Assembly: GCA_019359395.1 (NCBI GenBank)
Contig: JAHHHK010000001.1
Location: 62,001-126,000 of the forward strand
DNA: 64,000 nt
Direction: 5' to 3'
Origin: Komarekiella atlantica HA4396-MV6
GTDB lineage: Bacteria > Cyanobacteriota > Cyanobacteriia > Cyanobacteriales > Nostocaceae
Positions 26,652 through 35,445 of the stretch are shown piece by piece. The position numbers and the translations under genes were made by a program. How positions within the stretch are numbered: the stretch's first letter is position 1; the number at the start of each line of letters is the position of its first letter. Below the pieces are notes generated by a model that had not been told where the DNA came from, did no database searches, and was given only the letters and a program-made list of their open reading frames with translations.

Positions 26652-28574
26652 TTAAGCTAACGCTGGAAATCCTGACTGGCTCTTGGTTTTACGCAATTCT
26701 AAATATAATAGCAAGGCATTTACATCCGCTGGGTTTACGCCACCTATACGTGCAGCTTGACCGATAGTGAGTGGTTTTACTTGAGTGAGCTTTTCCCGTG
26801 CCTCTTTGGAAAGGGTATCAATTTTTGTATAATCCAGATCCGCAGGTAAGTGGCGGTGCGCCTGACGGGAAATCTGCTCAATTTGATGTTGCTGTCTTGC
26901 GAGATAGCCAGAATACTTAATGTCAATTTCTGCACCTTCTTTCTCGGCTCGGTTGAGGTTGGGGTTTCCTAGTCCGTACCTATCAAGGTCAACGTAATGC
27001 AGGCCCGGACGCCGTAGTAAGTCTGCTAGGGTAATTGAACCTTTAATTGCTTGTTGGGTATCAGATGCGATCGCTATTCCCATTGCATCATGTTCTTTCA
27101 CCCGCGTAGTGTGCAGCCGTTCTTTTTCTGTGGTAATCTGTGTTTGCTTCTGAGTAAATAAATTCCAACGGCGATCGTCAATTAAACCAATTTCTCGTCC
27201 CAAGGGTGTCAGCCGTTGGTCGGCATTATCAGAACGCAATATCAACCTATACTCAGACCTACTAGTGAGCATCCGATAAGGCTCCCGTAAGTCTTTTGTA
27301 CACAGATCGTCAACCAAAGTACCAAGGTAACTTTGCTCACGTGCGAATACGATCATCTCCTGACCACGGGCAAAGCGAGCTGCATTAATTCCCGCCACCA
27401 GACCTTGAGCTGCGGCTTCTTCATAGCCTGTTGTGCCGTTAATCTGCCCCGCACAAAACAGCCCGGAAATCTTCTTAGTCATGAGTGTGGGATAACACTG
27501 AGTTGCTGGCAAATAGTCATACTCCACAGCATAAGCCGGACGGAGCATAGTACATTTTTCTAAGCCGGGGAGAGTCCGCAACATTTGCAGTTGCAGATTT
27601 TCGGGCAAGCCTGTAGAAAACCCTTGGATATAAAGTTCTGGTATATCTCTTCCTTCCGGTTCAATAAAGATTTGGTGGCTTTCCTTATCAGCAAAGCGCA
27701 CAATCTTATCTTCAATACTGGGACAATAACGCGGCCCTTTGGCTTCCACCCAACCGCCATAAACGGGCGACAGGTGTAAATTTTCCTGAATCAAACGATG
27801 AGTCTCAGTAGTTGTACGGGTAATATAACAAGGCATTTGTTCCCGTTCTACCCACACATCTGGGTCAAAGCTAAACCAGCGGATATCTTCATCACCTGGC
27901 TGGATTAACATTTTACTGTAGTCTACTGATCGCTTGTCTACTCTTGCTGGAGTACCAGTTTTGAGCCTTCCGGTTTCAAATCCTAAGCGATTCAGGGTTT
28001 GTGTCAATCCCTCCGCCGCAAATTCTCCAGCACGTCCCGCTGGCATAGATTTGTTACCTACCCAAATTTTTCCCCCCAAAAAAGTGCCCGTTGTTAAGAT
28101 GACTGCTTTGCACTCAAACGCCATGCCAAAGTAAGTTTGAACGCCGATGACTTCATCGTTAGCGCCCAACACCAAATCTGTCGCCATCCCTTCGCGGATG
28201 GTCAAGTTTTCTTGATTCTCAACAATCACCTTCATCACCGCCGCATATTCGCGCTTGTCCGTCTGGGCGCGTAATGCCCAAACCGCAGGCCCTCGTGAAG
28301 AGTTGAGGATGCGCTTTTGCAGGTAGGTGCGGTCTGCAACTTTACCAATTTCCCCGCCGAGTGCGTCTACCTCATGGGTCAACTGGGATTTGGCTGGGCC
28401 TCCTACTGCTGGATTACAAGGTTGCCAAGCGATTTTATCCAAGTTGAGTGTCAATAGCAAGGTACGACAACCGAGGCGTGCAGTGGCAAGGGCCGCTTCA
28501 CAACCGGAGTGACCTGCACCGACGACAATAACATCAAAAGCGTCTTGGAATTCTATGGAATTGTGCATGGTCAT
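26652..28574 (-). CDS. mnmG: tRNA uridine-5-carboxymethylaminomethyl synthesis enzyme MnmG
   Basis: 640-residue FAD protein that, with MnmE, modifies U34 in the wobble position of several tRNAs. FAD-binding [12 protein letters not shown] (about residue 17), family motifs [35 protein letters not shown] and [18 protein letters not shown] are all present, and the C-terminal MnmE/tRNA-binding helices are complete. Two in-frame ATGs (28574, 28568) are possible. No odd features. Confidence 0.96.
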   Translation of the reverse strand: MTMHNSIEFQDAFDVIVVGAGHSGCEAALATARLGCRTLLLTLNLDKIAWQPCNPAVGGPAKSQLTHEVDALGGEIGKVADRTYLQKRILNSSRGPAVWALRAQTDKREYAAVMKVIVENQENLTIREGMATDLVLGANDEVIGVQTYFGMAFECKAVILTTGTFLGGKIWVGNKSMPAGRAGEFAAEGLTQTLNRLGFETGRLKTGTPARVDKRSVDYSKMLIQPGDEDIRWFSFDPDVWVEREQMPCYITRTTTETHRLIQENLHLSPVYGGWVEAKGPRYCPSIEDKIVRFADKESHQIFIEPEGRDIPELYIQGFSTGLPENLQLQMLRTLPGLEKCTMLRPAYAVEYDYLPATQCYPTLMTKKISGLFCAGQINGTTGYEEAAAQGLVAGINAARFARGQEMIVFAREQSYLGTLVDDLCTKDLREPYRMLTSRSEYRLILRSDNADQRLTPLGREIGLIDDRRWNLFTQKQTQITTEKERLHTTRVKEHDAMGIAIASDTQQAIKGSITLADLLRRPGLHYVDLDRYGLGNPNLNRAEKEGAEIDIKYSGYLARQQHQIEQISRQAHRHLPADLDYTKIDTLSKEAREKLTQVKPLTIGQAARIGGVNPADVNALLLYLELRKTKSQSGFPALA

Positions 28575-28985
28575 ACTTAGAGGATCAGCAAGCTGAGAGT
28601 TCTTTTCAATTTTAACTGTTCCAGTGGTTTCATGGATGTATCTTTTTGATAGATAAGGCTAACAAAACGACTAATACTGCTCTAGAAAATTCAAAACTCA
28701 AACAATAAGATAATTTTCAATTGATTACGTAATGGGCTTAAAGTCAGTACTCATAAATTTAATTTAAAATCTAATTTATTTATTGATTATTTACCGACTA
28801 AGTAGATATTATGTCTAGCTTTATTTTATTAACACTGCTGTAAGTAAGTTTAAGGAAAATTTTTCAGTTTACGAAAACGCTTTTAAGTATAAAACCTGAA
28901 GTCAAAAATGTTTGATATATTTATGCTGTGTTACAGGATAAAAAGTACCTAAAAACTTTCTTTTAAAGAGATTAAGCTAATTTTT
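28575..28985. other. Intergenic region
   Basis: About 410 AT-rich bases between divergent genes mnmG and the helical protein gene. I see no gene, repeat or hairpin of note. Confidence 0.5.
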
Positions 28986-30413
28986 ATGCTGGACAAAATG
29001 ACTAACAAAGCAGAAAACTCTGCTTCAGCAATAAATACCATGATTAGGTGGGTGTTAGAAAAACTTCCATTATTAAATGAGGAAGTATATGCAGAAAAAA
29101 AATCTCCTCAAGAATTAGCAATTATTTTAAATAACAATATATTGAATATTGCTCCGTATCCAGAAAATGTAAATCCAGATGATGCCAAGAAATTATTAGT
29201 AATTTTAGGTATGTTTGGGAGTTCAATAGAGAGGCATACACAGCAATATTTTATTAAAAAAGAGCTAATAGCTATTGAGCGCAGAGAAAAAACTCAACCA
29301 GATGTAGTAGAGCCGGGAAAAGGCTTAGATTTATTATTGATTCGTAATTACCAAAGATTTATTAATTACTTTCAGCAGATTGCAGACATAATAGGTCATC
29401 CTTATCGGGACTCCTTTTTTACTTTTATAGAATGTAATGGCCCAACAGTGCAGGTAATACACCCTAAAAATCAAAAAATTATACATAATGTGCCAGCATT
29501 ATTTTCCGATGGTTGTTTTGTAACGTTTTCTGGTCAGAAAGCTGAAATTGAGTTTATTAGCTTGTTGAAGAAATCTTTTGCTATTCAAGAGGCTGCGAAT
29601 GAACATCTTGAATATCTTCAAAAAACGAAAGAACTTAACGAACCTCAAGCAATTGAAGCAGCCTTAAATGCCAGCATACTTATACTAAGTATAAAATCTA
29701 ATTTAGTAGAATTCATGAAAAAATCTCAATTTAATACAGATTTTTTTCTTGATATTTTAAGGCAATATGCCTGTTCTTGGTATCCTGTTAATCAGTATCT
29801 TAAACCTCCTAGTGGAGCAAACGATTATGCAGTATTGCATCGAGATATAATGCTATTTGAGGATTTGATGCCCCCTCATGAAAAGTTTATTGGATACAAA
29901 AAACATATACAGGAAGTTTTTTCTGTATTAATGCCTAATGCCATCAAAAAGTTAGAGAATTCAATGAATATAGATAGCATTGAAACCAAAATTTTTCAGG
30001 CTTTGGGAATAAATAAAGAAACTTTTAATCATTTGACTGAAAATGTCTTATTACTTCTGCTACAACAGAATTATTGGTTAGTAGCATACTTACAGCTATA
30101 TAATGCCCAAAAAGTATTATCTCACGTGCATTATAGTTCAATTCAAAAATATTTAGTTCGCCCTAAAATTTCTAGAGATATTAGTTGCGATCGCAGAGAA
30201 GTAATTACAGTTGTTTCTAATTCCTATGGAACAACTGGTATGAGTCCAAAAGGTATATTATGGTTGCTTGATCAAGCAAGAGCTAATCATCCACTGGCAA
30301 GAATGAACTCAGGAGTACAATTAAAGCAAGAAATAAATATTTTGTTAAATCAACTTGATTATAAACAATTAAAACATACCGAATTATTAAGTATTTCAAA
30401 ATTCGACAACTAA
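28986..30413 (+). CDS. Unknown, mostly alpha-helical protein
   Basis: 475 residues, AT-rich, no signal peptide or membrane segment. I do not recognise it with certainty. Motifs that look conserved: PPSGANDYAVLHRDIMLFED (about 280-300) followed by LMPPHEKFIGY, and near the C-terminus SNSYGTTGMSPKGI. The GTTGMS loop and helical layout recall indoleamine/tryptophan 2,3-dioxygenase-like proteins and the PrnB (DUF1864) branch, which have a GTGGSS- or GSGG-type loop at the haem site. This is a weak resemblance. A candidate terminator follows 25 bases after the stop. Confidence 0.55.
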   Translation: MLDKMTNKAENSASAINTMIRWVLEKLPLLNEEVYAEKKSPQELAIILNNNILNIAPYPENVNPDDAKKLLVILGMFGSSIERHTQQYFIKKELIAIERREKTQPDVVEPGKGLDLLLIRNYQRFINYFQQIADIIGHPYRDSFFTFIECNGPTVQVIHPKNQKIIHNVPALFSDGCFVTFSGQKAEIEFISLLKKSFAIQEAANEHLEYLQKTKELNEPQAIEAALNASILILSIKSNLVEFMKKSQFNTDFFLDILRQYACSWYPVNQYLKPPSGANDYAVLHRDIMLFEDLMPPHEKFIGYKKHIQEVFSVLMPNAIKKLENSMNIDSIETKIFQALGINKETFNHLTENVLLLLLQQNYWLVAYLQLYNAQKVLSHVHYSSIQKYLVRPKISRDISCDRREVITVVSNSYGTTGMSPKGILWLLDQARANHPLARMNSGVQLKQEINILLNQLDYKQLKHTELLSISKFDN

Positions 30414-30438
30414 AGTTAACGTAAGTTTTGGAAATTTC

Positions 30439-30475
30439 CCTCAATTCTCTTTTTAAGAGTTTTGAGGATTTATTT
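30439..30475 (+). terminator. Candidate intrinsic terminator
   Basis: CCTCAATTCTCTT and AAGAGTTTTGAGG form a stem interrupted by one TT/TT bulge, followed by ATTTATTTTA. It lies just behind the gene ending at 30413. Confidence 0.5.
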
Positions 30476-30590
30476 TACCTAAATTTTGTTTATAAAGATA
30501 CTTAGACCTATTTTAAAAAGTACTAAGTATTGGAAACTGAGTTAGGGGATTTAACTCATCACTAAATTTTTACCATAAATTACAGGTCAT

Positions 30591-31457
30591 ATGAAAAAGA
30601 AAAATTACTGGAGAAGACAACGAACTCTCAGAAGTATAATTTTTATTACTACAGTTATATTGATTATTTTTACTTTGGTGGCAAGTAATGAGATGAACTA
30701 CCCGCAACTATATATAACTGTCCAACCATTGAATGAATGCTTGAATACTGCTTTTGTTTCTTGTAAAAATACAAGTTCATCTTCTGTGGTGACGCCATTT
30801 CTCCCTAACCAGCAATTGAATAATCAAGAGCGTTTTTTGTCTGCAATTGCTAGAAAATTACCCACAGTTCCTCAGCCTGGTACTTTTGAATATATTTTGC
30901 TACGAGCATACGGCGCAGTATTTGTAAACCCAGATATAGAAATTAAGCTGCCACAAAAAGATATTTTCGCTAACGAACAAGAAACTCAAGAATTTCAAGA
31001 TACCCTGATAATGGGTCAAGTTGATGGTACTAAAGACTGTTATTTACAAAAATCGGCGGCTGATGCCTTAAATAAAGCGCGAACGCTACAAAATATTCCG
31101 TTAAAATCTGGTTATGGTTCTGGCGATTGTACTCGCACTTTTGCAACGAATTTAAGATTTTGGCACAAATATGCTAACAATCAAATGTTGGCAAGAGTAC
31201 AACAGGGTAAAGAAACAAAGATTCTTGGTTTAGTTGCACCTCCTGGAACTTCACAACATCTTTGGGGATTAGCAATTGATTTGCGTGTATCAAATCAACA
31301 GCAAAAAAAAGCTCTTAATCAAAACGGCTGGTTTCAAACTGTAGAAAATGATATTCCCCATTGGACTTATGTAGGTTTACGTGAAGAAAATTTACCTCAA
31401 TTTGGTTTTAAAAATCATGTTGTTCGGGGTATTACCTATTGGGTAACACCGCTTTAA
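30591..31457 (+). CDS. VanY-type D-alanyl-D-alanine carboxypeptidase (M15)
   Basis: 288 residues with a membrane anchor or signal segment at about 14-34. The C-terminal half carries the M15B metal site: SQHLWGLAIDLR (SxHxxGxAxD) near residue 222 and the third ligand in PHWTYVG near 260. It would trim D-Ala from peptidoglycan stem peptides outside the membrane. Residues about 60-130 are family-poor. It is followed 61 bases later by the NYN gene on the same strand; no functional link is obvious. Confidence 0.82.
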   Translation: MKKKNYWRRQRTLRSIIFITTVILIIFTLVASNEMNYPQLYITVQPLNECLNTAFVSCKNTSSSSVVTPFLPNQQLNNQERFLSAIARKLPTVPQPGTFEYILLRAYGAVFVNPDIEIKLPQKDIFANEQETQEFQDTLIMGQVDGTKDCYLQKSAADALNKARTLQNIPLKSGYGSGDCTRTFATNLRFWHKYANNQMLARVQQGKETKILGLVAPPGTSQHLWGLAIDLRVSNQQQKKALNQNGWFQTVENDIPHWTYVGLREENLPQFGFKNHVVRGITYWVTPL

Positions 31458-31518
31458 TTGTTAGATGCAATGCCAAGTAGGGAATACTCAATTAAAAAGT
31501 ATATTACAGGAAATAATT

Positions 31519-33027
31519 ATGCTAAATGAAGTTGCTAACCAGGAACAAACCTTCCTACTCGAATTATTAAAAGCCACTTATCAAAATCAAGAAATATCCC
31601 CAATTCTGCAACAAAACTTAAATAAACTCAATGATAACTTCGCTTTGATCTTGCGAAAATGGGTAAATGATCGCTTTGCTAAAGAACCTGCTAACGCTGT
31701 TAATATAGCTCGTGTTATTGTTAAGTTAAGTATAACCATTCAAGAGTTTACACAAGGGAACCCTGCGAGCAATTTAGAAATTGCTATAGCTGGCTATGAA
31801 GCTGTTCGAGAAGTTTTTACCCGCGAGTCTTTTCCAAAAGAGTGGGACATCATCCAGCAAGCTTTGGTAATAGCTTATCAGCAACGCCAGCAAATTCTCT
31901 CTAGAACCATTGGCGAACTCCGGGAGCAAACTATCCAAAGTCAGACTCAAATCAATACATTAACTAATCAATTTCAGCAAGAAGTACAACAGGCAAAACT
32001 GCAAGTCAATGACTTAAAAGCAGTAATTACGCAATTTAAACAGCAAGCAGTTAGTTCTGAGCTAACTCCAGAAATGTTATCTTTAATAGCTGAGTTTAGA
32101 GAGCTAAAGCAGTGCCAGAATCGTTTAGAGCAGTTGGCAACTCAAGCTAACATGTCACCTAAAGCTGAGCAGTTCAATACAGCTATTTTTTATGATATCG
32201 AAAACCTAACAATGGGTAGAAGTAACCCAAATTTAAATTTTTCTCTTAAACAAATTCAAACAAATCTTGAAAAAATTAGCTTAGTTAATAAAATTGCTAT
32301 TCAATGCGCTTATGCTGACTGGAGCGACTCGCGATTAAGGCTTCTCAAAAATGAAATTCAAGAACTTGGCATTGAATCAATTCAAATTTTTGATTACAGT
32401 CATAAACGAAATGCAGCAGATATGCAACTGGCGATTGATGTTATGGAATTAGCTCAGAGCCGTTCTACGTTGCAAGTCTTCGTTATTGTATCAGGTGATG
32501 GCGCATTTGCTTCTTTAGCTAAAAAGCTCCATGAGTATGGAAAGACTGTAATTGGATGTGCTTACGAAGGAAATGTTAATCGTGTTCTCAAGTCTGTTTG
32601 TGATCACTTTCTACCTATACCTGCTCCCCAAGCAAAAGTAGAGTATATTCAAATTACTGAAGTAAATAACGATAGTAATTTAAATGATGACATTTTTGTA
32701 ATTACCAAGAAAGTTTTGCAGGGATTGAAGCAGAATAACGAGCAAGCTAGTCAACTTAGACAAGGTGGTATTCCTATGTCTCAAGTTCACCAAATTCTGA
32801 GAAATAAAATACCAGATTTTGACCAAAAAAGAGAACAGCATAACAGCAAATTGACAAGCTTTGTGAAAAAAGCTCTGGAAGGAAAAGATATTAGTTTATG
32901 TATTGATAACAACAAACTGATTTTGAAAGAGACATTAAATACAAGCTTGGATAACTCATTAAATAAGAGCCAGAAAGCTATCACTTACTCTAACGGTAAC
33001 TTAAAAGAAACTGTCGTAACTGGATAA
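31519..33027 (+). CDS. NYN-domain predicted ribonuclease with C-terminal OST-HTH domain
   Basis: 502 residues. N-terminal helical region (1-110), a coiled coil (about 115-210, Gln-rich), a LabA/DUF88-type NYN domain with conserved acidic residues (FYDIENLTMG near 223; AADMQLAIDV near 295; VIVSGDGAFASLAKKL near 325) and a LOTUS/OST-HTH domain at about 410-480 (GGIPMSQVHQIL...). NYN domains are PIN-like metal-dependent RNases and OST-HTH domains bind RNA, so an RNA-cleaving or RNA-binding regulator is likely. ATG at 31519 is chosen over 31465 because AGGAAA precedes it. Confidence 0.82.
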   Translation: MLNEVANQEQTFLLELLKATYQNQEISPILQQNLNKLNDNFALILRKWVNDRFAKEPANAVNIARVIVKLSITIQEFTQGNPASNLEIAIAGYEAVREVFTRESFPKEWDIIQQALVIAYQQRQQILSRTIGELREQTIQSQTQINTLTNQFQQEVQQAKLQVNDLKAVITQFKQQAVSSELTPEMLSLIAEFRELKQCQNRLEQLATQANMSPKAEQFNTAIFYDIENLTMGRSNPNLNFSLKQIQTNLEKISLVNKIAIQCAYADWSDSRLRLLKNEIQELGIESIQIFDYSHKRNAADMQLAIDVMELAQSRSTLQVFVIVSGDGAFASLAKKLHEYGKTVIGCAYEGNVNRVLKSVCDHFLPIPAPQAKVEYIQITEVNNDSNLNDDIFVITKKVLQGLKQNNEQASQLRQGGIPMSQVHQILRNKIPDFDQKREQHNSKLTSFVKKALEGKDISLCIDNNKLILKETLNTSLDNSLNKSQKAITYSNGNLKETVVTG

Positions 33028-33081
33028 ACATTAGATTTCCTATGAAAATAGAGGCTGAAACCACGTAAAATCATTCCAACA

Positions 33082-33213
33082 TCATTTTGTTTCTTGTGTT
33101 CGCCTTTCGCCATTGGTCATTGTAATGTGCTTACCCTGACGTACAACTGAAAAACCTGCTTTTTCAAAAGCATTAACAGCTCGTAGGTGATTAATACCTG
33201 GAAGTTTGGGCAT
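33082..33213 (-). pseudogene. hicA: 3'-truncated HicA toxin
   Basis: The frame starts 2 bases after the hicB stop and reads MPKLPGINHLRAVNAFEKAG, then FSVVRQGKHITMTNGE, the standard HicA mRNA-interferase N-terminal half with its catalytic His (KHITM). After NGERR it meets TQETK and a stop at residue 43. HicA proteins usually run 60-80 residues with a further beta strand and helix; no matching continuation is seen in any frame downstream. The toxin is therefore probably inactive or reduced. Confidence 0.72.
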
Positions 33214-33215
33214 AT

Positions 33216-33410
33216 TTATCCCACTTCTACATAACGAAATTCTGCATCCTTAGTCAATTCCTCAACAGTCTCAAGGTAGGCTTGAATAGCATCTTTGATA
33301 TTTTCTAAAGCTTCCTCTTCTGTCTCCCCCTGCGACCAACATCCGGGTAAAGCAGGACACCAGATAGCGAATCCTTCATCAGTCTTATTTATATTTACTT
33401 TGTATCGCAT
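33216..33410 (-). CDS. hicB: HicB family antitoxin
   Basis: 64 residues from the ATG at 33410 (MRYKVNINKTDEGFAIW). The partial RNase-H-like HicB fold is recognised by CPALPGCWSQGETEEEALEN and the following helix DAIQAYLETVEE. A longer reading from a TTG at 33452 adds 14 residues without family likeness. No C-terminal DNA-binding domain. It precedes a truncated hicA by 2 bases, the reverse of the usual hicA-hicB order but common in cyanobacterial pairs. Confidence 0.85.
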   Translation of the reverse strand: MRYKVNINKTDEGFAIWCPALPGCWSQGETEEEALENIKDAIQAYLETVEELTKDAEFRYVEVG

Positions 33411-33732
33411 ATCTAAATCACCGTTTTTGTCTACCCACTCTATCTTGTTCAATCATACAAAGGACTTTCTTGCTCATGTTAACTATAAGTAAGAAATCAA
33501 CTTTACTTATGTAAACAGCGATCGCTCCAATCTCTACACCACATAGCACAATTTAGAATATAAACAATAGCGTAAGGATATATAAAGTTCTTACTTTTTA
33601 TACTAATATCTTTATTGATATTCGTAGTTGTTGACTTTTCTATCAGCTATTTAAATTGCCTGATAACTGAACTGTTAAAATCTACTATCCGCGCACGATA
33701 ATAATTACTACAATAAAATAGTTACATACCCG
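33411..33732. other. Divergent intergenic region
   Basis: About 320 AT-rich bases between hicB and the TIGR04376-type gene, containing both promoters. One GCGATCGC HIP1 site. No gene or hairpin noted. Confidence 0.5.
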
Positions 33733-34323
33733 ATGTCTGGAGTTCTGGCAGTGGGCTTATTTGATGATTTGAGTCGGTTTCTGGAAAATCGTTTAGAAGA
33801 ATTCTTGCGTAGTAATCCACATTTGGAGTTAGAGGCGCTGTTAGAACAGCTGCGTGAGCAAGAAGAAGACACTTTAAAGTTAGTAGCAGATTTAAAGTTA
33901 CAGGAAAAGCGATCGCAAGAGGATATTCTAGCCACTGCTCAAGAAATCCAGCGTTGGCATATCCGCGTTCAAAAAGCCAAAGACGCTAATAGACAAGATT
34001 TAGCAACTCCGGCGCAAGAGCGAGAAGCCGCCTTATTGCGCGAGGGAAATCAGCGTTGGGGACAAATGCAAGGACTTAAAGAACGCATCACCCAATCTCA
34101 GGAACTACTACGGAAAATTCAGCAGCGGCGACAAGAGGTGCAAGCCAAAGCGGCGGAAGCACAGACAGTACGTGCTCAAGCTCAAACCCAGCAACGTTTA
34201 GAAACCAATGGTTGGTCGAATCAAACTAGTAGTTATTCTAGTTTCGACGACTTAGAAGACAAGTTCCGCCGCTGGGAAACCCAAGACGAGTTGGAACAAA
34301 TGAAGCGGAATATGGGGAAATAG
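33733..34323 (+). CDS. TIGR04376 family coiled-coil protein
   Basis: 196-residue cyanobacterial protein: a short N-terminal helix (GLFDDLSRFLENRLEEFL), a long charged coiled coil (about 25-160) and a C-terminal tail with SFDDLEDKFRRWETQDELEQM, characteristic of the family. No known enzymatic role; the N-terminal DLSRFLE helix and coiled coil suggest a scaffold or membrane-associated function. ATG at 33733 gives the family's usual start. Confidence 0.85.
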   Translation: MSGVLAVGLFDDLSRFLENRLEEFLRSNPHLELEALLEQLREQEEDTLKLVADLKLQEKRSQEDILATAQEIQRWHIRVQKAKDANRQDLATPAQEREAALLREGNQRWGQMQGLKERITQSQELLRKIQQRRQEVQAKAAEAQTVRAQAQTQQRLETNGWSNQTSSYSSFDDLEDKFRRWETQDELEQMKRNMGK

Positions 34324-34365
34324 TTGCCAAGGCTGATATGGGATGAAAGCTCAAGGGGTAGAGGG

Positions 34366-34442
34366 GCAGCACTTCGGCTTCCCTCGACTTCTCTACGAGA
34401 CGCTACGCGAACGCTCGGCACAAGCCGCTCAGTGACCGGGGG
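34366..34442 (+). repeat. 77-bp dispersed repeat, intergenic copy
   Basis: Begins GCAGCACTTCGGCTTCCCTC and ends in CAGTGACCGGGGG. It matches 58212-58288 at 76 of 77 positions (C/A at the sixteenth). It contains the core TCTCTACGAGACGCTACGCG found in other repeat blocks of the window. Confidence 0.9.
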
Positions 34443-34741
34443 ACAGGGCAGAAGATTTGCTGCAATTTACTCCTTGCTCTCCCCCATCTCTTTTACTTCT
34501 CCATTTCCCCTGCTTTTCTATTCTCTTTACTTCCCTAATTGCAACAATACTGCAAACTAAATGCACATCATACTTAATAGCAATTTCATTCTTCCAGAAA
34601 TATTAAATTTAGATACAAAAATTTACATATAGATCCAATATTTTTAATGTTAAGTTGAGCACAACTATGGTACATTTAACAGTCTTTGCACCAGTTCCAA
34701 CAAACACCTGAAAATGAATTCTCTTATAGCGAGACTCTTCT

Positions 34742-34800
34742 AGTCCACTTTAGTGGAGTTAGGCTATTAGGCTGGAACTTCGAGTTTCAGTCCGAGGGTA
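34742..34800 (+). repeat. Two-hairpin element, copy A
   Basis: First hairpin AGTCCACT-TT-AGTGGAGT (one mismatch), linker TAGGCTATTAGGCT, then a second imperfect hairpin around GGAACTTCGAGTTTCAGTCC. The layout matches the two copies at 55477-55605, whose stems have different but still paired bases. Confidence 0.6.
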
Positions 34801-34813
34801 CTAATTAAGATTG

Positions 34814-34921
34814 GTGCATGTCAGTTTTAATGCTCATCAAGGCAATAGAGTAATTGAAGATGTAGAGCAACTAAATTTCTTAATGGAGAAGTTGCCAGAC
34901 ATCGCCATCCAGCTATCCTAA
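34814..34921 (+). CDS. Doubtful small frame or gene fragment
   Basis: A 35-codon frame from GTG reading VHVSFNAHQGNRVIEDVEQL and on to a stop at 34921, overlapping the convergent DUF3288 stop by 4 bases. The composition is protein-like but there is no clear ribosome binding site, and I recognise no family. It may be the tail of a lost gene. Confidence 0.2.
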   Translation: MHVSFNAHQGNRVIEDVEQLNFLMEKLPDIAIQLS

Positions 34922-35214
34922 TTCCAGTCTTGCTCTTCTTTCTTACCGCGACTTTTGTAAATACCTCCCAAGTTATGGATTTGGCGAGTTCTCTCATAAA
35001 GTTCAGCTTCGCTCAAACCCCACTGCTGTAAGACTTTATCCAAGTCTTGTTGGATGTCTCTGGCCCCTGGAAAACCTTGATAACGCATTCGCAGTCTAGC
35101 TAATTCTGCTAAATTGTAATCTGTTGCTTCTTGAGCGAGTAAAATATCAATAAGGGGGCGATCGCGATTGTAAAGTGGATGTTGTTGGTCTTTACCTTTG
35201 GTTGCTTCAGTCAT
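34918..35214 (-). CDS. DUF3288 family protein
   Basis: 98-residue cyanobacterial protein of unknown function. Family features: DQQHPLYNRDRPLIDILL near the N-terminus, TDYNLAELARLRMRYQGFPG in the middle and a C-terminal region with LYERTRQIHNLGGIYK. No membrane segment. Divergent from clpC; monocistronic. Confidence 0.85.
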   Translation of the reverse strand: MTEATKGKDQQHPLYNRDRPLIDILLAQEATDYNLAELARLRMRYQGFPGARDIQQDLDKVLQQWGLSEAELYERTRQIHNLGGIYKSRGKKEEQDWN

Positions 35215-35445
35215 TTTTTATACCCATAACAGGACGTGGAATTATTAAGAGTCAAGTGGTAGGAGTCTTTGCATCTCACCCGAATTATCTGAAGACGGCA
35301 ACTACACCTGAGCTAATACGGCTCTCCCCACTGCCACTCAACTTTAAATAAAGATACATTGTTCTTAAGAAAATACAAAAAACTTTAGATGAGGGTGAAT
35401 TTTATCTCACCCAAAGTCCAAGCAGCAAGGGAGCAAGAACCCGCT

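Larger units (their letters stand above)
34324..34917. other. Intergenic region rich in repeats
   Basis: About 590 bases. It contains a 77-bp repeat (34366-34442) also found inside a coding gene at 58212-58288, a two-hairpin element (34742-34800), and a small doubtful frame at its end. Confidence 0.7.

Noticed and set aside
26564-26767. Plus-strand frame overlapping the 3' end of mnmG
   Set aside because: Antisense to a conserved gene end, with no ribosome binding site.
34324-34560. 78-codon plus-strand frame after the TIGR04376 gene
   Set aside because: It is built from the 77-bp repeat and low-complexity pyrimidine-rich DNA.
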